From positions 372,001 to 436,000 of the forward strand of contig CAVRDF010000003.1 of the NCBI GenBank assembly GCA_963719805.1: a stretch of 64,000 bases of DNA, given 5' to 3'. Positions within the stretch are counted from its first letter, which is position 1, and each line of letters starts with the position of its first letter. Of the stretch, positions 49,527 to 58,997 are shown piece by piece. Under the pieces are notes generated by a model, which ran no database searches, was not told the origin of the DNA, and saw only the letters and a list, made by a program, of their open reading frames with translations. This stretch comes from JAMXLO01 sp963719805 (lineage in GTDB: Bacteria; Pseudomonadota; Alphaproteobacteria; Acetobacterales; Acetobacteraceae). Both the position numbers and the translations under genes were made by a program.

Positions 49527-50330
49527 TCAGAACCGCCACCAGACCGACAGAAGCACGCCGTTTCCCTTGTTGTAATTGCGGGAAGCGATCTGGCTGAACG
49601 CGCCTGCTTGCACGGACACGGTCGGGGAGAGGTCGTGAACCACTGACACTTCGAGCGTCGAGAGGCTGAAATTGGTGCCTCCCGGGGCCTGATTCTGCAG
49701 TCCGATGATGTTGTACAACTGGATCAGCACCATCCAGTCGTCATGCACATGGGTCCCAAAAGCGCCGTCGATGCGCACCTCGTCTGCCGGAGAACCGAAC
49801 CGGTAGCGATAGGCCACCTCCAGGTCGGCGAATGCCGGCCAGGACCCCAGGGAGAAACTGCGTCCCACGAGAAACCTGGGCTCCACGTCCACCTGGTCGT
49901 TGCCCAGGGCCGGATTGGCATTGGGATTGTAGCCGGTAGGGACCTTCACCAGTCCCTGCACCGCGACCGCCCAGTCGTCGTTGCGCCATATCGTCGGGCG
50001 GATGAACAGGTCTATGTCGCCGAGACCGCCGGTTGCTGAGGCGGTGCTGAGGGTTCTCAACTGCGGATCCGCGGCGGCACCAACGGTGACCGAATTGGTC
50101 AGACCGTACTCGAAATAGGGTCCGACGGCGTATTCGCGGAACGTGCCGTTTCCAAAGGCTGGGTTGGGTATGCCGGCGTGGTTCTGCGCCTGCTGGAAGG
50201 TAAATGTGTTGATAAGGAACCCATGCCCTTCCGGCTGCGGCCACGGTGCGGCTGACGCTGGTGTGGCAGCAATCACACATGTCATCGCAGCGCCGCCGAT
50301 GACAGCGGCCGTTGTCCAAGGCTTTGACAT
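49527..50330 (-). CDS. Outer-membrane beta-barrel protein (Phenol_MetA_deg-like)
   Basis: 267 residues. Signal peptide 1-27 (ending ATPASAAP) and a mature part of alternating hydrophobic beta-strands (FREYAVGPYFEYGLTN, DIDLFIRPTIWR, VAVQGLVKVPTGYN) ending in the C-terminal aromatic Trp-Arg-Phe that guides barrel insertion. It resembles the transporter-like 'phenol meta-degradation' barrel family. It is co-directional with and upstream of the UXS gene (90 nt) and may be an outer-membrane exit for the polymer. Confidence 0.72.
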   Translation of the reverse strand: MSKPWTTAAVIGGAAMTCVIAATPASAAPWPQPEGHGFLINTFTFQQAQNHAGIPNPAFGNGTFREYAVGPYFEYGLTNSVTVGAAADPQLRTLSTASATGGLGDIDLFIRPTIWRNDDWAVAVQGLVKVPTGYNPNANPALGNDQVDVEPRFLVGRSFSLGSWPAFADLEVAYRYRFGSPADEVRIDGAFGTHVHDDWMVLIQLYNIIGLQNQAPGGTNFSLSTLEVSVVHDLSPTVSVQAGAFSQIASRNYNKGNGVLLSVWWRF

Positions 50331-50864
50331 ATGGCTCTCGCGATCGCCAGGTCAGAAACGACTCCCGGCAACGTTGCGTTGTGCGGGGGCGTAGTTGATT
50401 TGTTCGTCCAAACGCGGTCAGGCAGACTTAGACAATGTTTGCGCCGGGGCACGGCACGGCCGCATGCCAGCGGCAGCCAGCTATCTCGCGGCGGCATAAA
50501 TGGCATTGACGTAGATCAATGGTGCTCCGCTGTGTGGGCTGGCGCGGTTTCGCCCGGACGCGGTGCGGCGGACAACCCTGGGAGGCGCGGGAAGCGGTGG
50601 GACGGGTGTTCGGCAGAGCTTGCTTCCGTCATCCGGCGGGAGGTATGGAGAGTCAGTAGGGATTTCAAGTAGAGTGACTTATACTAACTGCAAAGCGCTT
50701 TTCGGACGATAGGGCACGTTGGCCTTGTTTGGATGATCGGGGGCCGTAGCCTGCTCCAAGGCCGGTACTGGCCGCCCGCTATGCGCAGCGTGCGGTTTGC
50801 CAGTAAGTTTTACATGCACCGCCCTAGCGCGGCGAACCCCGCCAAACGTCGGCGATCGCGACAG
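50331..50864. other. 534-nt intergenic region between barrel protein and sugar ABC permease
   Basis: It contains one FNR-type box (50506-50519). The reading frames across it show no conserved sequence or ribosome site. A TATACT at 50683-50690 on the plus strand is isolated. No terminator hairpin with a T tract was found. Confidence 0.4.
50506..50519. promoter_or_regulatory. FNR/FixK-type box upstream of outer-membrane protein gene
   Basis: TTGACGTAGATCAA (TTGA-N6-TCAA) lies 176-189 nt upstream of the barrel-protein start. It is nearly identical to the box at 49495-49508, so both genes probably share one CRP/FNR-type regulator. The distance implies a long leader or a distal promoter. Confidence 0.55.
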
Positions 50865-51797
50865 TCATCGCACGGCCCCCATCGTGAGGCCGCGCACAAT
50901 GTATTTCTGCACCATCAAACTGAGCAGCAACTGTGGCATGGCCGAGACGATGGTCGCAGCCGCCATCTGTCCCCACAGCACCTGGTCGTAGGAGATGAAC
51001 TGGATCGCCCCGACGGTCACCGGGAATGTCTGACGGCCCGCCAGCATCAGCGGATAGTTGAACGCGTTCCAGCAGAACATAAAACCCAGGATCACGGTGA
51101 CCGCGATACCCGGCATGCTCAGCGGCAGGATCACCCGGGTGAGAATGCCCAGCCATGAACAGCCGTCGATCTGTGCGGCCTCCTGGATTTCCAACGGGAT
51201 CTTCCATGAAAAAGCTGCGCAGCATCCAGATCGTGAACGGCAGGGTGATGAGCTGGTAGGCGAGGATCAGCCCGATATGGGTGTTGTAGAGTCCAACCCG
51301 TTGGTAGAGGAGATACAGTGGGATCACAAAGGCCAGGAACGGCACGAAGCGGAAACTCATGAAGATGAAGCCGAGGGCGTTCTTCAGCGGGAATGAGAAC
51401 CGGGCAAGTGCATAGGCCGCAGGGATGCTGGCCAGCGACCGACAGTACGACCGCACCGATGGAAATGATCACGCTGTTGAGGAAGAACAGCGGAAAGTCC
51501 GGACGCGTCGTGGAGTATGCCGTTTGCCTGGTTGCCAAAGAACAGTGCCGCGTAGTTATCGAACGTCGGTTGGAAGATGAACTTAGGGGGCACCGAGATG
51601 ATGTCTGCCGGACTCTTCAGCGACGTCAGCAGAATCCAGACGAACGGAAAAGCGGTCCAGACCACCAGTATGACAGCAGCAAGCGCGACGGCGGCGTTGC
51701 GCACGTAGTGCCGGCGCGCCACAGGCAATGCAGTGCCGGTGCTGCGCGCGCGGCGTCGCGATGCGTAGCGGTGCTGTGGCAACGGTAAGGCAGTCAT
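50865..51797 (-). pseudogene. Sugar ABC transporter permease, MalG type, three frameshifts
   Basis: Reconstructed 309-residue permease: N-terminal RYASRRRARS..., a helix, LLTSLKSPADIISVPPKF, FFGNQ joined to TAYSTTRPDFPLFFLNSVII, ASIPAAYALARFSFPLKN, and the EAA loop EIQEAAQIDGCSWLGILTRVILPLSMPG. It ends MVQKYIVRGLTMGAVR. Three frame changes near 51530, 51430 and 51200 sum to a multiple of three, consistent with three inserted bases. ATG 51797 overlaps the stop of the partner permease (ATGA). Confidence 0.82.
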
Positions 51798-52704
51798 TGC
51801 GCCGCACTCTCCGCGGTGCGATTCCAGAGCCGCAGCAGCACGTAGCTGCTGGCGACCACCATCGCGAGCAGCACAATGGCCTGGGCCACGCCGTTACCCA
51901 TCTGGTACCACTGGAACGCATATTGCGTACGACATGATCGAGAGGTTGGTCGTCGCATCGTCCGGTCCGCCCACCGTGGTCGCATAGATCACGTCGAAGA
52001 TCCGCAGCGAGTCCATCGCCCGGAACGTGGCAGCCAGAATGAGGAACGGCCGCAGCAGCGGCAGCGTGATGTAGCGCAGCATGGCGGTAGGGCCGGCGCC
52101 ATCGACCCTGGCCGCCTCGTAGGGCTCAGTGGGCAGCGATTGCAGCGCCGCCAAGCAGAATCAGCGAGACGAAGGGCAGGTTGCCCCACGTATCGATGAT
52201 CAGGACGGAGACCATCGCCTCGTGCGGCGAGCCCGAGCCAGTTCACCGGGCCGATGCCGAGGAACGACAGCACGTAATTCAGGATACCGGCGCTCGTCGA
52301 AGCCATCATGATCTTCCACATCAGCGCGGTGATCACGGGCGGAATCATCAACGGCATCAGCATCATCGCGCGCATCACTCTGCGCCCGGGGATGTGTGCG
52401 TGCAGGAACAGCGCCACGGCGAGTCCCAACCCGACCTGGATCACGACTGCCACCAGCGTGAAGCCGAGGGTGAACTCCAGGGCGCGGGTGAACAGCGGCT
52501 CGTTGAACAGGCCGATGTAGTTGTCGAACCAGATGAAGCGGAATCGCTTGGGAAACTGCAGCCAGTAGTCGGTGAGGCTGTAGTAGAGGCCGAGACCGAA
52601 CGGGTACACCATTCCGACCAGCAGAACGAGCGCCGGCGTCAGCAGCAGGTACGGCAGGAACCTCCCGCGTCCGGCGACTCCGCCGTACGGCCTTCGTTAT
52701 GCAT
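51794..52704 (-). pseudogene. Sugar ABC transporter permease, MalF type, several frameshifts
   Basis: Reconstructed ~302-residue permease: MHNEGRTAES at the start, then FLPYLLLTPALVLLVGMVYPF, and LGFTLVAVVIQVGLGLAVALF. Dropping one G in CTCGGG near 52240 gives NWLGSPHEAMVSVLIIDTWG; dropping a T near 52157 continues LILLAALQSLPTEPYEAARVDG. A last shift near 51925 leads to YAFQWYQMGNGVAQAIVLL. One further shift lies near the N-terminus. All other features are family-typical. Probably damaged by sequencing errors. Confidence 0.8.
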
Positions 52705-52708
52705 GATG

Positions 52709-54122
52709 CTACTGCGCCTTGATGTCGGCTTCCTTGAGCACCTTGTCGACTTCGCGGTCGCCTGTCTTCAGCGCGTCTGCGGCGGACAGGCGCTTGAAGT
52801 AGATCTCCTGCAGCGCGCGCGCCCAGGTGTCGCCCAGGCGTGTGCGATCCGGCTCGGGAACCCATGCCACACGCGCCGTCTCGAGATTCTTCTGCGACCG
52901 TCTTGATATAGCTGCCGCCGCCCCAGGCCCCCATGACCTGCGCGACGCGCGGATCGTTGGTGATCGACGCGCGCGACGGATTGTAGTTGCGATAGCTCGA
53001 CGGTGGCGTTGAGCAGGGTGCGCTGCGAGGTCGCCCATTGCACGAAGAGCCAGGCCGCGTCCTTGTTCTTCGTCGCCTTGTTGACACCGAGCGCCCAGGT
53101 CCAAAGGCCGGAATAGGTCTTGCCGTCCGGGCCAGCCGGCAGCAGCGCATAGCCGACCTTGCCGGCGATCTTCGACTTCGCGGGATCTTCGTATCCGGCG
53201 GCGAAGAAGTCGCAGTCCGCGATCATCCCGGCCTGACCGGACCGCGAAGGCGTCCTTCGCATCGTACCACTGCATATTTGCCCAGTTCGGCGGACCGCTT
53301 TCGCGGATCATGTCGACCCACATCTCGGTGTATTTCACCGAGCGCGGATCGTCGAAATCGCGCCTGCAGCTTGTCGTCCAGCTCGCTCCATTGGTCGTCG
53401 GTGTATGACTTGAGCCCGCTGATGAATCCTGTGCCCATGCTCGCGATGGACGGCGTGCCGCGCGCCACGATCCCGGCAATGCCGGCATTCTTCTTCACCT
53501 GCCGCGCCGCCTCGGCCATCTCTTCGAGCGTCGCCGGCACCTCGATGTGAAACTGGTCGAAGATGTCCTTGCGATAGGCAAGGATGTAGCTCTCCTCCAT
53601 CACCGGAATCGAGTAGAGCGATCCCTTGCCGACGCCGCTGCCAATCTTGCCGTCCCATCGATTGGCTGCGATCAGTGCCGGATAGAAGTCGTCGACATTG
53701 TACCAGGTCGGGTCGGTCAGTTTCGGATTTCCGAGGAAGTCCTCCAGCGGCACGATCCAATCTGCCGAGACGTATTGCCAGTTCCGCATCGGCCCCGTCA
53801 TGATGACCGGGAATTGCCCTTGCTGTGACGAAAGATCGGCAGCGAGCCTGGGGAAGTATTGGTCCTCGGGTAGGATCAGATAATCCACGGCGATGCCGGT
53901 CAGGGCCTTGAACTGCGGCAGCAGCGGCAGCAGCGATTCGGTGAACGGGTGCTTGTTCATGCCGATCGTGAGCGACTTGCCCGCGGCCTGCCGCCAGTCG
54001 ATTTTGGCTGCACGATAGTAGGAAAGTGCGTCGTCGTTCTGGCCGAATGCAGTCCTGACGCTCGCTGCCACGATGGGCATCGAGAGCAACAGGCCGGCCA
54101 GCGAGCGGCGGTGTAAGCGCAT
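52709..54122 (-). pseudogene. Sugar ABC transporter substrate-binding protein, four frameshifts
   Basis: Reconstructed ~469-residue periplasmic binding protein. Start ATG 54122 with GAGGGAG upstream; signal peptide MRLHRRSLAGLLLSMPIVAAS; mature part LTIGMNKHPFTESLLPLLPQFKALTG. Frame changes near 53360, 53240, 52990 and 52890 link KLQA-DFDDPRSVKYTEM, KDAFA-SGQAGMIADCDFF, NATVE-YRNYNPSRASITND, and VAEE-NLETARVAWVPE. Net length change is +1 modulo 3, as four inserted bases would give. The binding protein, MalF and MalG form one operon; no ATPase is nearby. Substrate is probably a sugar or polyol. Confidence 0.82.
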
Positions 54123-54390
54123 ACATTTCTCCCTCGATCAGCCCGGTTGTTTCAGGCGCTTGCCGCCTGTCGCCAGGTTGCGGTTTCAGTGGTGGGCCCT
54201 TCTGCCTAGGCCTTCTGGTCAAAACGCTAAGCAGTTGGTGCGGATAGATCAAGCGCCTCTGAGCCCGAGATGAGGTGCCGAACCGACGCATGCCACGCTC
54301 GCCACCATGCGGTGTTGCCGTGATGGGGCCTGACACGATGAAAGCGCGTGCATTAAGCTGGGGCCGGAATGGGGTTAAGGGCGGTGTGAC
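54123..54390. other. Divergent promoter region, sugar ABC operon and GMC oxidoreductase
   Basis: 268 nt with the promoters of two divergent genes. No clear -35/-10 pair or dyad was identified. A GAGGGAG ribosome site serves the minus-strand gene; the plus-strand GMC gene has only a weak GGGCGG. Confidence 0.35.
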
Positions 54391-55995
54391 ATGAACAGGC
54401 ACGATATCGTCGACGTGCTGATCGTCGGCTCGGGTGCCTCGGGCGCGGCGGTCGCCTGGAGCCTCGCGGAAACCAAAATGCGCATCCTGTGCCTGGAACA
54501 GGGCGACTGGATGAAGCACAGCGACTTCCCGAGCAACGGCCGCGACTGGGAGGCTCGGCGCTTCGCCGATTTCGCCATCAGCCCGAACCAGCGCGGGCGC
54601 ACCACCGATTATCCGATCAACGACACCAACTCGCCGATGAAAATTGCCAACTTCAACGGCGTCGGCGGCGGCACGCTGTTCTACACGGCGCATTTCCCGC
54701 GCATGCACCCATCGGATTTCCGCGTGCGCTCGCTGGATGGCATCGCGGATGACTGGCCGATCGATTATTGGACCCTGGAGCCGTTCTTTGCCGAGAACGA
54801 CCGCATGATGGGTGTGTCAGGCCTGGAGGGCGACCCAGGCGTGCCACCGCGCCATCCGCCTATGCCACCCGTCCCCCTTGGCAAGACTGGAATGGTCTAT
54901 GGGCGCGCGTTGAATCGGCTCGGCTGGCACTGGTGGCCGTCCGATACCACCGTCGCAACCACAGAGTATGAAGGCCGAGCGGCTTGCATCAATGTCGGCC
55001 ACTGCACGCCGGGCTGCGCACAGGGCGCCAAGGCGAGCACCGACATTACCTATTGGCCGCTGGCGCTTCGGGCTGGTGTGGAACTGCGCACGCGCTGCCG
55101 TGTGCGGGAGATCACCACCAATGAACATGGAATGGCATCTGGTGCGATCTACTATGACGCAGACGGCAAGGAGCAGTTCCAGCCGGCGGAACTGGTGATC
55201 CTCGCGTGCAACGGTATCGGCACGCCACGTCTGCTGCTGAATTCAGCGTCGGCGCAATTCCCCAACGGGCTCGCCAACTCAAGCGGACTGGTAGGTAAGA
55301 ACCTCATGCTGCATCCGTGGCCACAGGTCACCGGCTATGTCGAGGAAATGGTCGATGGGGCGCGCGGCCCGATGACGGTGATCTGGAGCAAGCAGTTCTA
55401 CGAAACCGATCAGTCGCGCGACTTCGTGCGCGGTTATACGCTGCAATTCGCCCGCGGTACCGGCCCGGTCACCGAGGCAATCGACGGTGTTGGCGCCGGT
55501 CGCCTGCCGTGGGGCGCGCAGCACCATCGCATCTTGCGTCAGTTGCTTGATCACCGCTTGCGCATTGGCGTTGCTTGCGAGGACCTTCCGGAAGAGCACA
55601 ATCGTGTCACGCTTGATCCAGAGCTGAAGGACAGCGATGGCATTCCCGCGCCGCGGATCGACTATCGGATCGGCGAGAATACGCGTCGGATGATGGAACA
55701 CGGCATCGCTCGCGCTGAAGAAATCCTGACCGCCGCCGGTGCCGGCATGATCCATGCATCGCGGACGGTGCTCAACAGTCCGGGCCATCTGCTTGGCACG
55801 GCCCGCATGGGGAATGATCCGGAACGCTCCGTGGTTAACGCATGGGGGCGCAGCCACGATGTGAAGAACCTGTTCATCGTCGACGGCAGCGTGTGGGTCA
55901 CATCAGGCGGGGTGAATCCCACCTCCACCATCCAGGCGGTGGCGCTGTATATCGCCGACGCGATGAAGCAGCGGTTGGCGACGCTGTTCGATTGA
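54391..55995 (+). CDS. GMC-family FAD oxidoreductase
   Basis: 534-residue flavoprotein alcohol/sugar dehydrogenase. FAD motif VLIVGSGASGAAVAWSLAE (9-27), NFNGVGGGTLFYTAHFPRM (flavin loop), and the active-site pair His in SPGHLLGTARMG with Asn in GGVNPTSTIQAVALY. There is no signal peptide, so it probably works in the cytoplasm or with a partner; the Cys pair GHCTPGCAQGAK resembles members that use a small cytochrome or Fe-S subunit. Divergent from the sugar ABC operon, so it may oxidise the imported sugar or polyol. Confidence 0.9.
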   Translation: MNRHDIVDVLIVGSGASGAAVAWSLAETKMRILCLEQGDWMKHSDFPSNGRDWEARRFADFAISPNQRGRTTDYPINDTNSPMKIANFNGVGGGTLFYTAHFPRMHPSDFRVRSLDGIADDWPIDYWTLEPFFAENDRMMGVSGLEGDPGVPPRHPPMPPVPLGKTGMVYGRALNRLGWHWWPSDTTVATTEYEGRAACINVGHCTPGCAQGAKASTDITYWPLALRAGVELRTRCRVREITTNEHGMASGAIYYDADGKEQFQPAELVILACNGIGTPRLLLNSASAQFPNGLANSSGLVGKNLMLHPWPQVTGYVEEMVDGARGPMTVIWSKQFYETDQSRDFVRGYTLQFARGTGPVTEAIDGVGAGRLPWGAQHHRILRQLLDHRLRIGVACEDLPEEHNRVTLDPELKDSDGIPAPRIDYRIGENTRRMMEHGIARAEEILTAAGAGMIHASRTVLNSPGHLLGTARMGNDPERSVVNAWGRSHDVKNLFIVDGSVWVTSGGVNPTSTIQAVALYIADAMKQRLATLFD

Positions 55996-56286
55996 GGAGT
56001 GGTGCCCGGTATGGACCGTCTGACGCGTTGCCTGCGGACGCTGAACTGTCGGGGCTGGCTGAACAGAAGTAACTGAAACCACCGATACACACAGATGGAC
56101 GCGGATGAAGGCGGTGGTGATTTTATCGCGTCAGCGAGCAGGATTAGTTATGGGCCACTCGCGCGGGCGATCGCCAGCAGCATGCCGCCATCTGTGTGTA
56201 TTTGTCGGTTCAAAATTTGTTAAGGCACTTGCTGTCGATCGACGGATGACTGCTAGGTTCTCGCTGCCAGCAATTCACTGAGGTGC
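55996..56286. other. Convergent intergenic region with imperfect inverted repeat
   Basis: 291 nt between convergent genes, containing the inverted repeat listed separately (56078-56210) and AT-rich flanks. No gene seen. Confidence 0.4.
56078..56210. repeat. REP-like inverted repeat
   Basis: ATACACACAGATGG (56085-56098) is matched exactly by its inverse CCATCTGTGTGTAT (56188-56201). Pairing extends imperfectly outward (AACCACCG against CGGTT). The ~90-nt centre is unremarkable. The CACAGATGG-rich motif recalls dispersed intergenic repeats of environmental bacteria. Between convergent genes it may also stop transcription. Confidence 0.5.
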
Positions 56287-57306
56287 CTATCGAGCTGGCC
56301 TGATCGCATTGTCATCGGCGCCCAACAGCGCGAGGTGACCATCGATCGTTTCGATCGGCCGAAACTCCGCGTTGGGTATGAGTCGCCACTCGTTCTGGCA
56401 ATCAGCCGGCGGGAAGAACATGTCGGAAGACATCGGTATTACAAAAGTTTTGGCCGTAATTCTGCCTAATGCAGCCCTGAGGTCGCCACCCGTTTGGCGG
56501 CTTACATCGCCACGTTGCCATTTCCACGCCTGGCAAAGCAAATCGTTTGGATCCATTACCGCGAAGTACGCGTACATAAAGTTGATGATGAAATCATCCA
56601 TCGACGAAAACCCCAGAGTCTTATGTCGTCCCTGCTGGAAGAACTCAGTACTCCAGCCCATCACTGCCCACATCTTGGCGTGCCGCAGGAGACCCTGTCG
56701 TACCTCCATCGCAGACGAATAGAAACCATCGTTGAAGCCTGGATCCGACGTGATCGCCTCGACCAGAGTCTCGGTAAAAAGAAAATCGTGGACGGTGTTC
56801 TTCGCTGTGCCGGCAATGGGGGCCGCGCGCTTCACCATGTCGGGATAGCGCACCGCCCATTCATAGGTCTGCTGTGCGCCCATGGAGCCGCCGACGACTA
56901 GCGCGAGACTTTCAAGTTCGAACTTCTCCCTGACGAGCTTGTGCTGAGCGCGTACGTCGTCGCTGATCCGCACATGCGGGAAATTCCTCATGCCGGCGGG
57001 TGCCTGCATGTTATGAGGTGAGGTTGAAAGGCCACTGCCGATCTGGTTCACAACCAGGATGAAATACTTATCTGGATCGAGTGCTCGACCTTTTCCGATA
57101 TAGACCTGCTCTATGATCTTGCTTGTGCCTGAATACCAGGTCGGGATGAGAATGGCGTTATCCTTGGAACCATTCAGCCTGCCGAAAGTAGCGTATGCGA
57201 GCTTGCAGCCGCGGATAGTGCCGCCTTCCTCAAGTTCAAGATTTCCGATGTCGTACAAGTCGTAAGGACCGTGTACGTCCCGGGAATAGTAGCTGTTCTC
57301 GATCAT
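56287..57306 (-). CDS. Alpha/beta-fold acyltransferase/hydrolase of the homoserine O-acetyltransferase (MetX) family
   Basis: 339-residue alpha/beta protein. Nucleophile elbow GGSMGAQQTYEWA, N-terminal YATFGRLNGSKDNAIL, and catalytic His in IDGHLALLG. In MetX the elbow is GGSMGGMQALEW, so this is a divergent relative and probably not a methionine-pathway enzyme. It lies 74 nt downstream of a Baeyer-Villiger monooxygenase on the same strand and may cleave the ester that enzyme makes; this is inferred from context. Confidence 0.85.
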   Translation of the reverse strand: MIENSYYSRDVHGPYDLYDIGNLELEEGGTIRGCKLAYATFGRLNGSKDNAILIPTWYSGTSKIIEQVYIGKGRALDPDKYFILVVNQIGSGLSTSPHNMQAPAGMRNFPHVRISDDVRAQHKLVREKFELESLALVVGGSMGAQQTYEWAVRYPDMVKRAAPIAGTAKNTVHDFLFTETLVEAITSDPGFNDGFYSSAMEVRQGLLRHAKMWAVMGWSTEFFQQGRHKTLGFSSMDDFIINFMYAYFAVMDPNDLLCQAWKWQRGDVSRQTGGDLRAALGRITAKTFVIPMSSDMFFPPADCQNEWRLIPNAEFRPIETIDGHLALLGADDNAIRPAR

Positions 57307-57380
57307 CGCTCACTGTCCGTGCCAGTCGAACCAGCGGGGTGAGGCCACCGTCCCCACCCGCGCTTTGTCGAATGTCTGCA

Positions 57381-58997
57381 TTAAGTCAACGCAAAGCCTT
57401 CGTAGCCGGTCGTCGCCACCTCATCGCACTTTCTTCGATAGCCGGCGACGCCCTCCGGACACAGATACGGCAGAAACGCACGTGGTTTGCCCGGAATGTT
57501 GGCGCTCATATACCAGGAGTTGGCACCAGGCATCAGCGTTCCGCCGACAACTTCATTGACGTGCGCGACCCATTCATCCTGCGCCTCAGGCGTTGCCTCG
57601 ATGGTTGTCTTGCCAGTCTTGCGCATGGTGTCGATGCAGTTGGTTACCCATTCGACATGCTGCTCGATCGACACTGGCATGTTCGACAACACCGACGGGC
57701 TCTGCGGGCCGGTAATCGTGAACAGGTTAGGGAAGCCGGCGACCGATACACCCAGGTAGGTCTGCGGACCGTGCTGCCATTGATCGTCGAGCGTGCGGCC
57801 GTCGCGGCCCTTAAGGTTTAAGGCCTTTAGTGGGCCGGTCATGGCGTCGAAGCCCGTGGCGAAGACGATGATGTCGAACTCGTATTCCTTGCCCCCGGCT
57901 CGAATGCCCTTTGCGCTGATATGTTCGATCGGTCCGTCAGTGGCGGCATCAACCAGCAGCACGTTGTCCTTGTTGAATGTCTCGTAGTAGTTGGTATCCA
58001 GCGGTTGGCGTTTCGTGCCGTAGGCGTAGCCCTTCGGGATGAGCTTTTCGGCCACTGCTGGGTCGTTCACTGCTTTGCGAATCTTGCGCTTGATGTAGCC
58101 GGCGCACAAATCGTTGGCTTCCTGGCTGAAGAACATGTCTTGGTAATTGGCCAGCCAAAAGGCGAAGCCGCCGGCGTCCCACATCCGATCGAACTCGCGC
58201 TCGCGCTCCTCGGGCGTGACTTCGAGCGCGGACTTCTCGATGAATGCGTATTCGAAGCCGAAGAAGGAATTACGGATACGATCGATGACACCATCGTAAT
58301 CGGCTTTGCGTGCCCTCACGACCTCGGGATCCACCTTGCCGTTGCGGGCTGGCACGCAGTAGTTGGCGGTCCGCTGGAACACGACGAGCTGCTTCGCTTG
58401 CTGCGCGATCTCGGGGATCGCCTGTACGGCCGTGGCGCCGGTACCAACCACGGCGACGCGCTTATTGGTGAAGTCAATACCATCGTGCGGGAAGCGGCTG
58501 GTGTGACACCACCTGCCCTGGAAATCTGCCAGACCCTTGAAATCCGGGATGTTGCTAGTCGTAAGCGTACCCACAGCTGTGATCAGATACCGCGCTGAGA
58601 CGTCATCGCCTCCATCGGTATGAATCTGCCACATATTGGTTGTTTCATCGAATTCGGCATCAGTGACGCGCGTATTGAATTGTATATCGCGCTTCAGGTC
58701 GTGACGTTTGGCAACATGCTCAAGATAGCGGAGAATTTCGGGCTGTTCGGGATAGCGCTCGGACCAGTCCCAGTCCTGCAACAGCTGCTTGTCCCAAGTG
58801 AAGCAATAGATGTAGGCGTCGGAATCGCAACGCGCACCCGGATAGCGGTTCCAATACCAGGTGCCGCCGATCGTGCCGCCGCTTTCATAAACACGTACAC
58901 TTAGCCCCAATTTGTCTCGGAGTGATTTCAGCATGTGCATGCCTGAAAACCCCGCACCTATCACGACGGCATCGAAAGTCTTGTTCCCACTGGACAT
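57381..58997 (-). CDS. Flavin-containing Baeyer-Villiger monooxygenase (cyclohexanone-monooxygenase-like)
   Basis: 538-residue FAD/NADPH monooxygenase. FAD motif GAGFSGM (14-20), BVMO fingerprint FxGxxxHxxxFP as FQGRWCHTSRFPHD (~159-172), and NADPH motif VVGTGATAVQA. It converts ketones to esters or lactones with O2 and NADPH. Length is typical of type I enzymes. The downstream alpha/beta hydrolase could complete a ketone-degradation step. The 58998-59450 gap follows on its 5' side. Confidence 0.92.
   Translation of the reverse strand: MSSGNKTFDAVVIGAGFSGMHMLKSLRDKLGLSVRVYESGGTIGGTWYWNRYPGARCDSDAYIYCFTWDKQLLQDWDWSERYPEQPEILRYLEHVAKRHDLKRDIQFNTRVTDAEFDETTNMWQIHTDGGDDVSARYLITAVGTLTTSNIPDFKGLADFQGRWCHTSRFPHDGIDFTNKRVAVVGTGATAVQAIPEIAQQAKQLVVFQRTANYCVPARNGKVDPEVVRARKADYDGVIDRIRNSFFGFEYAFIEKSALEVTPEEREREFDRMWDAGGFAFWLANYQDMFFSQEANDLCAGYIKRKIRKAVNDPAVAEKLIPKGYAYGTKRQPLDTNYYETFNKDNVLLVDAATDGPIEHISAKGIRAGGKEYEFDIIVFATGFDAMTGPLKALNLKGRDGRTLDDQWQHGPQTYLGVSVAGFPNLFTITGPQSPSVLSNMPVSIEQHVEWVTNCIDTMRKTGKTTIEATPEAQDEWVAHVNEVVGGTLMPGANSWYMSANIPGKPRAFLPYLCPEGVAGYRRKCDEVATTGYEGFALT

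Noticed and set aside
50331..50672. 113-codon open frame upstream of the sugar ABC operon
   Set aside because: It lacks a ribosome site and conserved sequence and covers the FNR-type box.
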